Shown: positions 55,931-64,000 of the stretch, piece by piece
How positions within the stretch are numbered: position 1 is the first letter of the stretch
Layout of the letters: each line of letters begins with the position of its first letter
Assembly (NCBI GenBank): GCA_022376925.1
Contig: JAIOJX010000001.1
Span: forward strand, 2,108,001-2,172,000
Origin: Tragulus kanchil
Taxonomy: Eukaryota; Chordata; Mammalia; Artiodactyla; Tragulidae
Direction: 5' to 3'
DNA: 64,000 nucleotides
Notes under the pieces: model-generated
Databases searched by the model: none
What the model was told of the DNA's origin: nothing
What the model saw: only the letters and a program-made list of their open reading frames with translations
Translations under genes and position numbers: made by a program

Positions 55931-56035
55931 AGGTCTTGACCTCGAGTGACTGGGGAAACACTCATCATAGCTAGTTTCTTCTTCATTTATAAAGGAGTCC
56001 CAGGCTCTGCTAATAGATTGGATATAGTTTCCCAT
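53715..56035 (-). pseudogene. Endogenous retroviral gag remnant (partly duplicated)
   Basis: Begins with a myristoylation-type MG start (56,035), followed by an acidic matrix-like region, capsid with a major-homology-like stretch (NNEDLATFIDLVEKSL region), and a nucleocapsid zinc knuckle CFNCSQPGHFKREC (CCHC). The matrix frame hits a stop at about 55,670 and capsid continues in another frame; further stops separate capsid from nucleocapsid. Copy 2 (54,815-55,930) includes the full capsid; copy 1 (53,701-54,814) has an extra frame change where a C-run is one base shorter. Not functional. Confidence 0.85.
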
Positions 56036-56733
56036 GCTGTTGAAAAAGAGCAGAAAGGAAAGACTACTGAGGACAACCACCAAAAATCCTAACGGGAGTG
56101 GTGGCGGCCAGGAGGCTGGGCTTGTGTCGTGCTTGTGAAACGGTGAAGGAGTCCCTAATGTTTGCACGGACATTGTCTTGCAGGGGGCGGGCGCTCTAAG
56201 AGGCTCTGGCCCGTTCTGTGACCCCCTTATCCTGTCAAGGGAGTCTTCAAGCGGCAGGCGCCCTAGTGGCTTTTAAATGCCTGACCCGTGCCCGCGAGGG
56301 AGAGGTTTAGGTTGCGTCCTCAATTTGAAATATAGAAAAGAGAGGCTTCCACCCAGTCGGGCTGCTGCTACTGGGGCGAACTATCTTAAAGCCTTTCAGG
56401 ATCGTCAGAGAGTAGCCCTGGCCAAGACCCGTCAGTTGCTTTTTAGACTGTCCTCCGGTTCGCTGGAAGTCTCGAATCGGAGAGAACATGAAAGTAGGAA
56501 TTAAAGCAAAGAAGGACAAACAAGGAAAAGCAGCGTTCAGATTTTTGTGACTACCCTAAATCCCCACCCTCTCGGGAGTGGCGAGAAAAAGGGGAAAACT
56601 CACCTTGAAATCCGGATTACTCCGAGAAGATGCCTCTCTAGAGGGAGGCACCGCGCTGTGGCCCCTGTAGGCTGCTCGTCAGTTCTCTTTCAAACCCGCA
56701 CGGTGATGCTGCCTTCTGCTTTCTCACCGTCAG

Positions 56734-56751
56734 GCCCCACGTTGGGCGCCA
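56734..56751 (-). other. Retroviral primer-binding site (tRNA-Lys type)
   Basis: Minus strand TGGCGCCCAACGTGGGGC, complementary to the 3' end of a tRNA-Lys(1,2), the primer used by HERV-K/MPMV-type betaretroviruses. Lies five bases inside the LTR end. Confidence 0.9.
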
Positions 56752-56756
56752 GCTTC

Positions 56757-56906
56757 TGCGGGGGCCTTCCGCAGAAAGGGAAGGCAGCAGGATTGCCCCC
56801 GGCTGAACCGGGAGATCTCGGGGAGGGGTGGGTCTTGCTGCCGTGCCCCCCAGCCCCCCGGCAGGTGGGAGACAATCAGACATGGCAGGGGTTCTATCGA
56901 GACAGT
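56757..56906 (-). mobile_element. Truncated 5' LTR of the endogenous retrovirus
   Basis: Matches 50,107-50,256 of the 3' LTR with scattered differences; similarity stops abruptly at about 56,906, just before the position of the poly(A) signal. U3 and the promoter are therefore missing. Confidence 0.85.
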
Positions 56907-56909
56907 TCC

Positions 56910-58689
56910 TCCACTTCTTTTTCTATCAGAAAACCTGAAGCTGTATATACTTCTGACTTCGAAAAGGTATGGATAGAGCTGACTGTGGTCTAGAGCCCAG
57001 GCTCTACGTGCTACAGGGCTATCAGTCATTTCACGGGTGTTTACTAAGAGCCAGGCGCTAGGCACAAAGACATTGCGACCCGCAGAGCAGAAGGCAGCCA
57101 TGAGATAAGCACAAGTTCCAGCAATTCCAGAGCCTTTCCAAAGTCACAACTGTAAAATCCTTTTACTCTGAGTGTATAAACGACTCGGAGCTCCCAGCAG
57201 CATGTGCAGAAGGAGCCCTGCGTTTCCAGGCCTCGTATCCGGCCCTCCCCTGTCTGGAAGTGCCTGCTTCTCAGAGGCCCAGTGGGGGCCCTCCAGCGCT
57301 GCCCTGGGGCAGACCGAGTGACCGCGCCCCTGGGGGGCCCTGAAGGGGCTGAAAGGCGGTGGCAAGCCGCCTGGAACTCAGGGCTGAGAACAGCAAGCAG
57401 CAGGACTCCTGGTCCCAGCTCTGGGGACAGCGTGGGAGGAGCAGAACCGACCTGCCCGTGGCTTCCCCCAGGCAGCACGACCTCTCTCCCAGAGTCTCCC
57501 AGGGCGTGGAGTCAAGTGCCACTTGAGGGCTCACCCCGTCTCTGCAGGGCTTAGAGTGGGGAGGGAGGAGAGGGGCCAGGCTTGCCAGCCCACTGACTGG
57601 CCGTCAGGCCCGGGGCAGCCCCTTTCTCCCGCCTGAGGTCTTCTTATTTAAGAGGTGACTCCCGGTCACTCCCATGTGGCAAAATTCTCTACTTTAGAGT
57701 AAAATCACACCTGAAGGCAGAAATGCTGAAAACAACCGAACCTCTAATATTTTAACAAATGTCATGGGAAAGAGAGAGCCATTAGTGGGCACACACTGTG
57801 CACATTCCTGACGCAGACCACTTCCCTCCTGGTCGGCGCCGCAGAGGGCGGCTGCTGCGGCGGCCAGGCGGGCGCTTTAGGCTCTGCGGGCGGGGAGGAG
57901 GGGCAGGTGGGCCAGCTGGGCTCTGCGAGCCAGGCCTGAAGGCAGCCAGGTGGGGCTGCGGGAGGAGAGCACAGGCAGCAGGCAGCTGGTGGCGGCTGGG
58001 AGGGACCTGAGCCAAAGCGCCCCTCTCTCTGGAAGGAGAAGCTGGCGTCCCTAGGCCTTATCGTCTCCGCAGAGCCCGGGGGAGCCATCCCCCAAAATCC
58101 CCCGAGCTCCCGAAACTCGGGTCTTGAGTGCTGCTCCTCCTAGAGACAACTGGCGGTGCCTGTGCGAGGCCGTGGTCTTCAGGCACAAAGTCCAAGGCTC
58201 CGGGAAGCGTATGGGCCACTGCTCAGCACAAAAGCAGGCTGGCCTGTGCCGTCCACCCTCCGTGAGCTGATGTGTGGGCACACAAAGCGGGCACGAGCAG
58301 CTCATGGGCAGCCCGAGTCCTTTTTCAGACCATGTCTGATGAATTTTAGCGGATGTCACAACCAGCCACAGCCTGGCTGTGGAGCTCACAATTTTGAATG
58401 TCGTGAAGTCCCTCTCACTATTAAGCTTAAAGGATTAAAGTATGTTTCATGTCTTCTACCTGAAAATGCTAACAAGTCTCAAGACAGCATTCCCTCCCAC
58501 TCACAGCGCACAGGCGCCGGGCCCAAGGGCAGGGGCCCTTCTGGCTGCCCCCGTGAGGAGCGCACCTGTCGAGCACAGGGCCGCACTCGCGCCGGCAGGG
58601 CAGGGGCGAAGGGGCCAGTCGGGCCGGCTCTGTGTCATCATCAATGAGCGCAGTTCATTTTAAAGCCAGGCCTCCTGCAGAGCACCCAG
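56910..58689. other. Intergenic region downstream of ZFP92
   Basis: GC-rich patches (57,830-58,000). It should include the ZFP92 3' UTR, but no AATAAA on the minus strand was seen close to its stop. No gene recognised. Confidence 0.45.
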
Positions 58690-59677
58690 TCAGACAGCGG
58701 CAGACTCCTCGGGCGTTTCCTGTCCTCCAGGTGCGGCTCCGCTGCAGCTCTTCCGAGGCCCAGGCAGGCCTGCGCCTTCCCTCTGAGAATTCGCAGCAAA
58801 TCCTTGGCTCCTGGCTCCGCGGTGCTCTCCCCTGGGGGGCACACAGTGGTAGCAGTGGCCGTAGGCCCCCGGCCCTCGGCAGCTGTGGATGCGCTTGTGT
58901 TCCAGGAGGGCAGAGCTGCTGCGGAATGCCTTCCTGCAGTCTAGACAGAGGTAGGGCCTCTCCTCACTGTGCACCACCTGGTGCTCGAAGAGGTTGGATC
59001 GCCGGCTGAAGGTCTTTCCACACTCACTGCACTCGTAGGGCTTCTCGCCGCTGTGCACCCGCTGGTGCTGGCTGAGGCCTGAGCGCCCCTGGAAGGCCTT
59101 TCCGCACGCCTGGCACTCGAATGGCTTCTCCCCACTGTGGATGCGCCGGTGGTGCATGAGCTGGGAGATGCCTTTGAAGGCTTGGGGACACTGGCTGCAC
59201 GGGTAGAGCTTCTCACCGCTGTGCGTGCGGTGGTGCTCGATGAGGTTGGAGCTCCTGCTGAAGGCCTTGCCGCACACGCTGCAGGCGCAGGGCCGCTCGC
59301 CACTGTGGATGACCCGGTGCTTGACGAGGCTGGACCTCCGGCTGAAGGTCTTCCCGCACTGCTGACACAGTAACTGCTTCTCTGTGTCTTTGGACCCTTC
59401 CTGCCTCACAGCTGAAACCCGCCTACCTCCACAGCTGCTCCTCTGTGTCTCTCTTCCCTTCCCCGGCGAGTTGCCTTGGACTTTCTCCCCGAGAGGGTCA
59501 CCATTGCTGGAACCTTCAAACCTCGCCTGGAAACAGGCATGTTTCCATCTGTGCTCAAGTGATTCCTCTGATTGCCAGGCTACTTGGCCCTTGTTGCCAA
59601 CCTGAAGATTGGCCCCAGGAGTTCTTTTTGACAATTTTTCTCCTTTGACACCGACAGCTTGCTCTTTATCCTGTCAC
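58690..59677 (-). CDS. ZFP92: ZFP92 terminal exon with six C2H2 zinc fingers
   Basis: The finger array spans 59,373-58,885: six consecutive C-x2-C-x12-H-x3-H fingers (starting [60 protein letters not shown]) joined by HSGEKP-type linkers, two of them variant (HSEERP and the last HSCRG). All zinc ligands are intact. Frame relative to KRAB is broken in the linker near 59,638. Confidence 0.92.
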
Positions 59678-61380
59678 CTAGAAAGACAGAGAGAGCACCA
59701 ACCAGCGTCACTCCCTTCCTGGGCCTCTATTTAGGCTTGCTCTTTACCCTCACCCTCACCCCAAGACTGAAAATGGCTGTATTAGGAGTTGAGGGCATGG
59801 GAGAAGAGGCAAGATGACCATCAGCAGACAGAAGGGCAAGAGGGAAGGAGGTGGCAATGAGCTAGAAATAGCAGAGTTGGGGTGACACAGAGGATTCCAT
59901 GGCCGATTTAGACTCGCCATGATAGAGAATGCCCAGCCCAAAGAGGCCAAGCCACCCTCCATCAGCTCTGCTCTTTGCCAATGGCTCAGGACAGCCATGA
60001 GACCTCCTCTCACTCACCAGCCTGCGACCCTGTGGTGATCCTCATCCTGTGGACATCTGCTACCCAGGGCCTCTCTCCTTGCTCTAGCCGGAAGACCAGG
60101 CGAGGTTTGAAGGACGAAAACCCTGTCCATGGAGAGGAAGCAGCTTAATCACTCCTGGACCCAGTTCAGCATTAGTATCTTCAGGACCAGAGAATGAAGA
60201 ACTCTCTAGAAAGTGCCACTGGGAAGGTCTGGAGAAAGGGCATAGTCCCTCTAGACAAGCGAAGGGCTCTGAGGGTATGGAGCTAGGTGCACATGGTGCA
60301 TCTTAGGCAGGTGCTGGTTTGGGTCAAGAGGATAGCCACGTTATTATCTGGTCTGCAGGACAGGCAGCCTTGTGGAAAATGGGGGCATAGTGTGGAGACC
60401 CTGATGGACAGACAGAGGGCTGTGCAAAGCTGCAGGGAGTATCAAGAAGTAGGCGGAGCTGAAAGGCTGCCTGTTTTCCCATGAGGAGTCCTGAACTTGC
60501 CTAGGAACCCTGGGTCTGCCTGGTGAGGCGCGGAAACAACCAAGCGGGGCACAGAGGGGGAGCCTGCACCAGCTCTCTCCCCATTTCTGCAGACTGGAAA
60601 GCCAAGTCCGGGTCTCTGTGTCCTGGGCTTTCTATGGTTTGATGGAAGGAACAGATGCTTCTGAACTCTATAACATGAAATGCATGTATAAGACAACCTT
60701 GGTAAAAATGAAATAAGTATAAATTAATGCATATGAATACTCAAGGATAATTTGCATCTATCTTTTGGGTAGAAGAGGTTTAGTTAACCCATGATTTTAC
60801 GTCAAAATAAGTTTGATAGGGGCCCATGCATTTACCTAAAATACCTACAGGCTAAAACCATTCAGACAAAACTATGCTTTTGACATAAAAGCTGGGCATC
60901 AGTGGATGACTGACCCGATGGGGAAACACATTTATTCTTGGAATCACAGTAACCAACAAGCAAAGAAACTCAGAAATAAACTGAGTTCAGAGACAGGGTG
61001 GGGGCATGGCTGTGTGCAGGGTCCTTACCCAGTGACACCACATGGTGGTAGTTCTCCAGCATCACTTGCTTGTACAGCATCGTTTGTCTGACATCCAGAA
61101 GCTTCCATTCTGTCTTAGTGAAGTACACAGACACATCCTCAAAAGACACTGGCACCTAAAACAAACCAGTGCTGTAACTCTGGAGGAGTTCAGTGCCACG
61201 GGCCCGGGAGGAGCGGCAGCAACTAACCATGGGGCAGGGGGTGCGGAGAGCTCGGCCAGAGCTGTGGGGATGGGGTGGGACGCAGCAGATGGAGGCTGTG
61301 GGGGTGCCATGCCGAGGCGCTGCTCCAAGGCAGGGAGCCCCACTCACCTTGGGTCTGGCCTTCAGGAGCACAGCCGCCAT
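58690..61380 (-). CDS. ZFP92: KRAB C2H2 zinc-finger protein, ZFP92 orthologue, with apparent frameshift
   Basis: Nuclear DNA-binding repressor of the KRAB-ZNF family, which recruits TRIM28. Four coding exons on the minus strand: 61380-61348 ([11 protein letters not shown]), 61155-61029 ([23 protein letters not shown]), 60122-60018 (KRAB B-like: [11 protein letters not shown]) and 59677-58690 (linker and six C2H2 fingers). Splice sites are GT-AG and phases agree up to exon 4. From its acceptor at 59,677 the KRAB frame ([15 protein letters not shown]) runs into TAG within about 35 codons, while the finger frame is offset by one base; the switch maps to a five-A run at about 59,636-59,640. Either a one-base deletion in this genome or a sequence error. 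Identity follows KRAB and finger similarity and position next to TREX2. Confidence 0.88.
60018..60122 (-). CDS. ZFP92: ZFP92 KRAB-B-like exon
   Basis: Encodes [20 protein letters not shown], a KRAB-B type motif. Acceptor ccatggacag, donor gtgagt. Phase 1 at both ends. Confidence 0.85.
61029..61155 (-). CDS. ZFP92: ZFP92 KRAB-A exon
   Basis: Encodes [20 protein letters not shown] followed by a [15 protein letters not shown] ending. Acceptor gttttag, donor gtaagg. The FEDV, WKLL and MLENY core residues of KRAB-A are present. Confidence 0.92.
61348..61380 (-). CDS. ZFP92: ZFP92 coding exon 1
   Basis: Eleven codons from ATG (61,378-61,380) through a gtgagt donor. The short MAA-leader exon is typical of KRAB-ZNF genes. 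The GC-rich sequence to the right is the likely promoter. Confidence 0.85.
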
Positions 61381-61724
61381 TGTCGGGGTGCAGGGACGCT
61401 AAGGAGGTGGAGAGAGCCAGGTGTGAGCTGAGCCCCCGCAGGGCCTCATCCAGATAAGGCCCCGATCAGAGCTGCTAACGCCGTTCAACCCATAACACTT
61501 TCGGAAACTGAGCTTCTGTCCCTTCTCCTCATCCAACAAGGATTCCATCTCTCCTCGTGCTCGGGCGCCTAGCCAGGCTGTCAGGGGAGTGTGTTTCTTG
61601 TTTCCTTTTCCTCATTTCCTTCCTCTCCCAGCCCTCCTCTCTCAATCCTGGCTCCTGACTTTCAGGCTAATCCTGGAAGCCCAACGGCCGTCCCCTTGCC
61701 CCGAGGTCAGGGCTCTTTATCTAT

Positions 61725-62028
61725 CTATCTAATTTTATGTATTTTTGGCTGCGCTGGTCTTTGTTGCTGCATGGACTTTTCTTTAGCTACAGAGAGTGGG
61801 GACTACTCCCCAGCTGCGGCGCACAGGCTTCTCATTGCAGTGGCTTCTCTTCAGTACTTGCAGCCCCTGGGCTCTAGAGCACAGGCTCGGTAGTTGTGGT
61901 GCACAGGCTCAGCTGTTCCACTGTACATGGGATCTTCCCAATCCCGGGATCAAATTCATGTCTCCCGCATTGGCAGGCAGATTCTTTAGCAGGCAGATTC
62001 TTTACCACTGAGCCACCAGGGAAGCCCC
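61725..62028 (-). mobile_element. Bov-tA-type SINE (antisense) with short internal duplication
   Basis: Plus strand reads tatttttggctgcgctggtc near the tail and ends ccactgagccaccagggaag. A 16-base unit (ggcagattctttagca/ggcagattctttacca) is doubled near 61,975-62,008. A TATC microsatellite borders the left end. Confidence 0.85.
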
Positions 62029-62359
62029 ACAGGAGGAAATTAAGGTCAGCGTTCTTAAAGAAAATCTCCAAACACACATACCGTCTTCACTTGCAAACAG
62101 ACTTGCTTTCAAAGAAAGAAAAAGCCCAAGCTGATGGGATGCATGACGGAGCCCCCGTCGCTGGGAGAGGGGGTACTCTCTGAGAGCACAGGCTGAGAGG
62201 GGTGGCAAGGGGGGTGAGCAAAGAGAGTAGCAGGCCAAGGGGCCCCAGGAGAGAGGGCAAGGCAGCAGGGCCCCTGGAGCACTTTAAATGACCCCAAATT
62301 TCCTTATCATCCAGCTGTTAGTTAGCAATGTCCCAGAATAAATAGATAAATGCACGTCT

Positions 62360-62870
62360 GATGGAGAGGTTTATACTAATCAGAGAGAAAGAATCTCTTC
62401 AGGTCGAATGGATGCTAACGCTATTTGGGGAAGCTCTGACTGAAAAACCGCCCGCCCCGGCCAGGCGCCACAGAACCACTCGGGCCGGGTATTTTACGAC
62501 AGGAGGTCCTGGTAAGGAACATGGAACCAACAAGCCGCCACCAACATGTGTCCCAGGATCCTCCTCCCTGACACCCATCTTGGCTGAGCAATGCATGTGC
62601 CACCGGGAAGGACCCTGACTCAGAAGACTGGCTGGAGACAACCCAGAAGCTAACCCCATCACCACTAAGCCCGAGACTGCGAACCCCGAGGCAGAGCAGT
62701 CCTGCTGGGCACCCTGACGCTCCCGCTCTCCGCCCGGGGGCCCTTTCCCGATAAAGCCTCTTGCTTTGTCAGCATGGGTGCCTCCTTGGACAATTCATTC
62801 CTGGTTGTTAGACAAGAGCTCAGTCTTGCGCCCAGGAAGGGGTCCCCCCTCCTATAACAAAACCATGAGG
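62360..62870 (+). mobile_element. LTR-like sequence (possible endogenous retrovirus remnant)
   Basis: A gataaagcctcttgctttgt segment followed by a U5-like stretch with tcctggttgttagacaagag resembles the R-U5 end of a class I LTR. Boundaries and family uncertain. Confidence 0.4.
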
Positions 62871-64000
62871 TGAAAGGCCAATGGGCAGGGGACTGCCACA
62901 TGATGCCAGACTGTCTTCCTCATTTATTGCTGGTCATCAGAGATGGAGTGAACCTAATGGTGGGACAGAGCTGAGACATCCCAGAGGGGAGATGTCCACC
63001 CCTCAGTGGGAGTGCTCAGCAGGGCTCTTGCCAAAGTTTGACCTGATTCTAATGTACCCTGGGGACCCAGCGTCTGGTTTACAGAGGACCTTGGGGACCA
63101 CAGGAGCCAGCTAAAGGCACCGCAGTGGAGCAGCCAGCTGATCCAGAGGAGGCTGGCGAGGGGGACTGTTCTGGATTAAGAAGAGTTTTAAAAGACCAAC
63201 AGCCAAGTGCAATGGGAGTCCCTGACCACATGCTGGTATGAACTGAATAGGAATCAAAGGGGGAGTGGAGGGCGACGGCGGAGCCCCCGTGGCCCACAAG
63301 GCGAGCGGGATCGTGGCCCCGAGCCGGGGAAGCGAATGTCCTTCTCAAGAGATGCATGGTGAAACATGTGGGGAGAAAAGGGCATGTGAAGTGGCTTGAC
63401 AGTATGTGAATGAAAACAAAAAAAAGAGAGAGAGAGAGAAGGAAAGAGAGGGAGGGCGGGAGGGAAGGAGCACACAGGTGATCTGGAGGCGGCTGCTGAG
63501 GCTGGAGGCAGGCACTGGGCTTGGGCTAGCTTCTTCTCTCCTCGCGCACTTGCTTGACAGGGGTCAGAATCGAAAGCGGGCACAGTCTGGTGGTTCCTCA
63601 GTCAGCAAACAACAGGGCCCTGTGGGCCTTCCCTTCCACCGTGTGCCCCGCCTGCCTTTTGTTTGTGGAGAACTCTAGTCAAAGAATAAGTTTAATCAGA
63701 GAAGTGAGAAATGCAAAGGAAAACAGTCAAAGGATGCTAAAGAATAATAATTAGTCATGAAGCGTGCTCAAGGACCTTTGGTTCTTTTCCAAGGGCTACA
63801 GGTCATGTTCTGAGCCACGTCCTGTGAGCTGTCTTAGAGATACCAAAACCCCAGGTGGAGAAGGCAACTACATGATGACCAGACTGTACCCAGGACAGGA
63901 GCGGGCACCGTTCTGAGAACTGACTGCAAAGAAATGGGACCAGAAGATGACCTGGACCTAAAACAACCAAGATGGTGGGGATCAGACCACTGATGACCAA
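62871..64000. other. Right-edge sequence, unclassified
   Basis: Includes a GA-rich microsatellite at about 63,418-63,470. The last 220 bases have an LTR-like look but I cannot assign them. No exon recognised. Confidence 0.35.

Larger units (their letters stand above)
50107..56906 (-). mobile_element. Class II (betaretrovirus-like) endogenous retrovirus, deleted
   Basis: Read on the minus strand: truncated 5' LTR (56,906-56,757), primer-binding site (56,751-56,734), leader, gag from 56,035, unexplained 125-base segment, integrase (53,575-52,480) interrupted by a SINE, env TM (52,397 onward), polypurine tract and full 3' LTR (50,594-50,107). Protease, reverse transcriptase/RNase H and env SU are absent, and remaining frames carry stops and frame changes. 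Two internal tandem duplications (see separate entries) lengthen it by about 2.2 kb. The PBS, gag and integrase resemble HERV-K/MMTV-type viruses. It cannot encode a virus. Confidence 0.9.

Overview
The window is mammalian genomic DNA, almost certainly from a pecoran ruminant. The evidence is spliced genes with GT-AG introns, a BovB (RTE) LINE, Bov-A/Bov-tA type tRNA-derived SINEs and artiodactyl L1 remnants. Gene content and order (an ECM2-like leucine-rich-repeat gene, HAUS7, TREX2, ZFP92) match the X-chromosome block syntenic to human Xq28 next to BGN. No bacterial-type system is present.

Layout. (1) 1-3,787, minus strand: first six coding exons of an ECM2 paralogue (ECMX type), which runs off the left edge. 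All exon phases agree and the reading frame is open. (2) 3,788-13,300: non-coding, with an L1 3' piece, MIR fragments and a CpG island at about 9.34-9.99 kb that has no assigned gene. (3) 13,370-31,209, plus strand: CpG-island promoter and all ten coding exons of HAUS7 (365 aa, intact). Its introns hold old L1, a BovB copy interrupted by SINEs, Bov-A and MIR pieces. (4) 33,352-34,062, plus strand: single-exon TREX2 (236 aa, catalytic residues intact), with a poly(A) signal at 34,332. I saw no AATAAA or ATTAAA between the HAUS7 stop and TREX2. (5) 34.4-50.1 kb: repeat-rich intergenic DNA (SINEs, L1 pieces in both orientations, LTR-like R-U5). (6) 50,107-56,906, minus strand: a decayed class II (betaretrovirus-like) endogenous retrovirus with one full LTR, a truncated 5' LTR, a tRNA-Lys-type primer site, and gag, integrase and env-TM remnants. 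(7) 58,690-61,380, minus strand: ZFP92 (KRAB exons plus six C2H2 fingers) with an apparent one-base frameshift between KRAB and fingers. (8) 61.4-64 kb: a SINE and LTR-like sequence.

The most striking non-gene structure is four direct tandem duplications of nearly the same size (about 1.08-1.13 kb) between 42.9 and 55.9 kb. Their copies are nearly identical except for small indels, many in homopolymers, concentrated near the junctions. This looks like unmerged contig overlaps rather than biology. A fifth, 545-bp duplication in HAUS7 intron 9 has a hybrid SINE at its junction and looks like SINE-SINE unequal recombination, although a misassembly would look the same.

The genes are not a functional unit. 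HAUS7 is a subunit of the augmin complex (spindle microtubule nucleation), TREX2 a 3'-5' DNA exonuclease, the ECM2-like gene a secreted matrix protein, and ZFP92 a KRAB zinc-finger repressor. Only HAUS7 and TREX2 look transcriptionally linked (same strand, about 2.1 kb apart, no intervening poly(A) signal). I found no convincing new biological system. The best leads are the open ECMX frame with a basic linker, the ZFP92 frameshift, the SINE family, an unexplained insert inside the retrovirus, and the assembly duplications.
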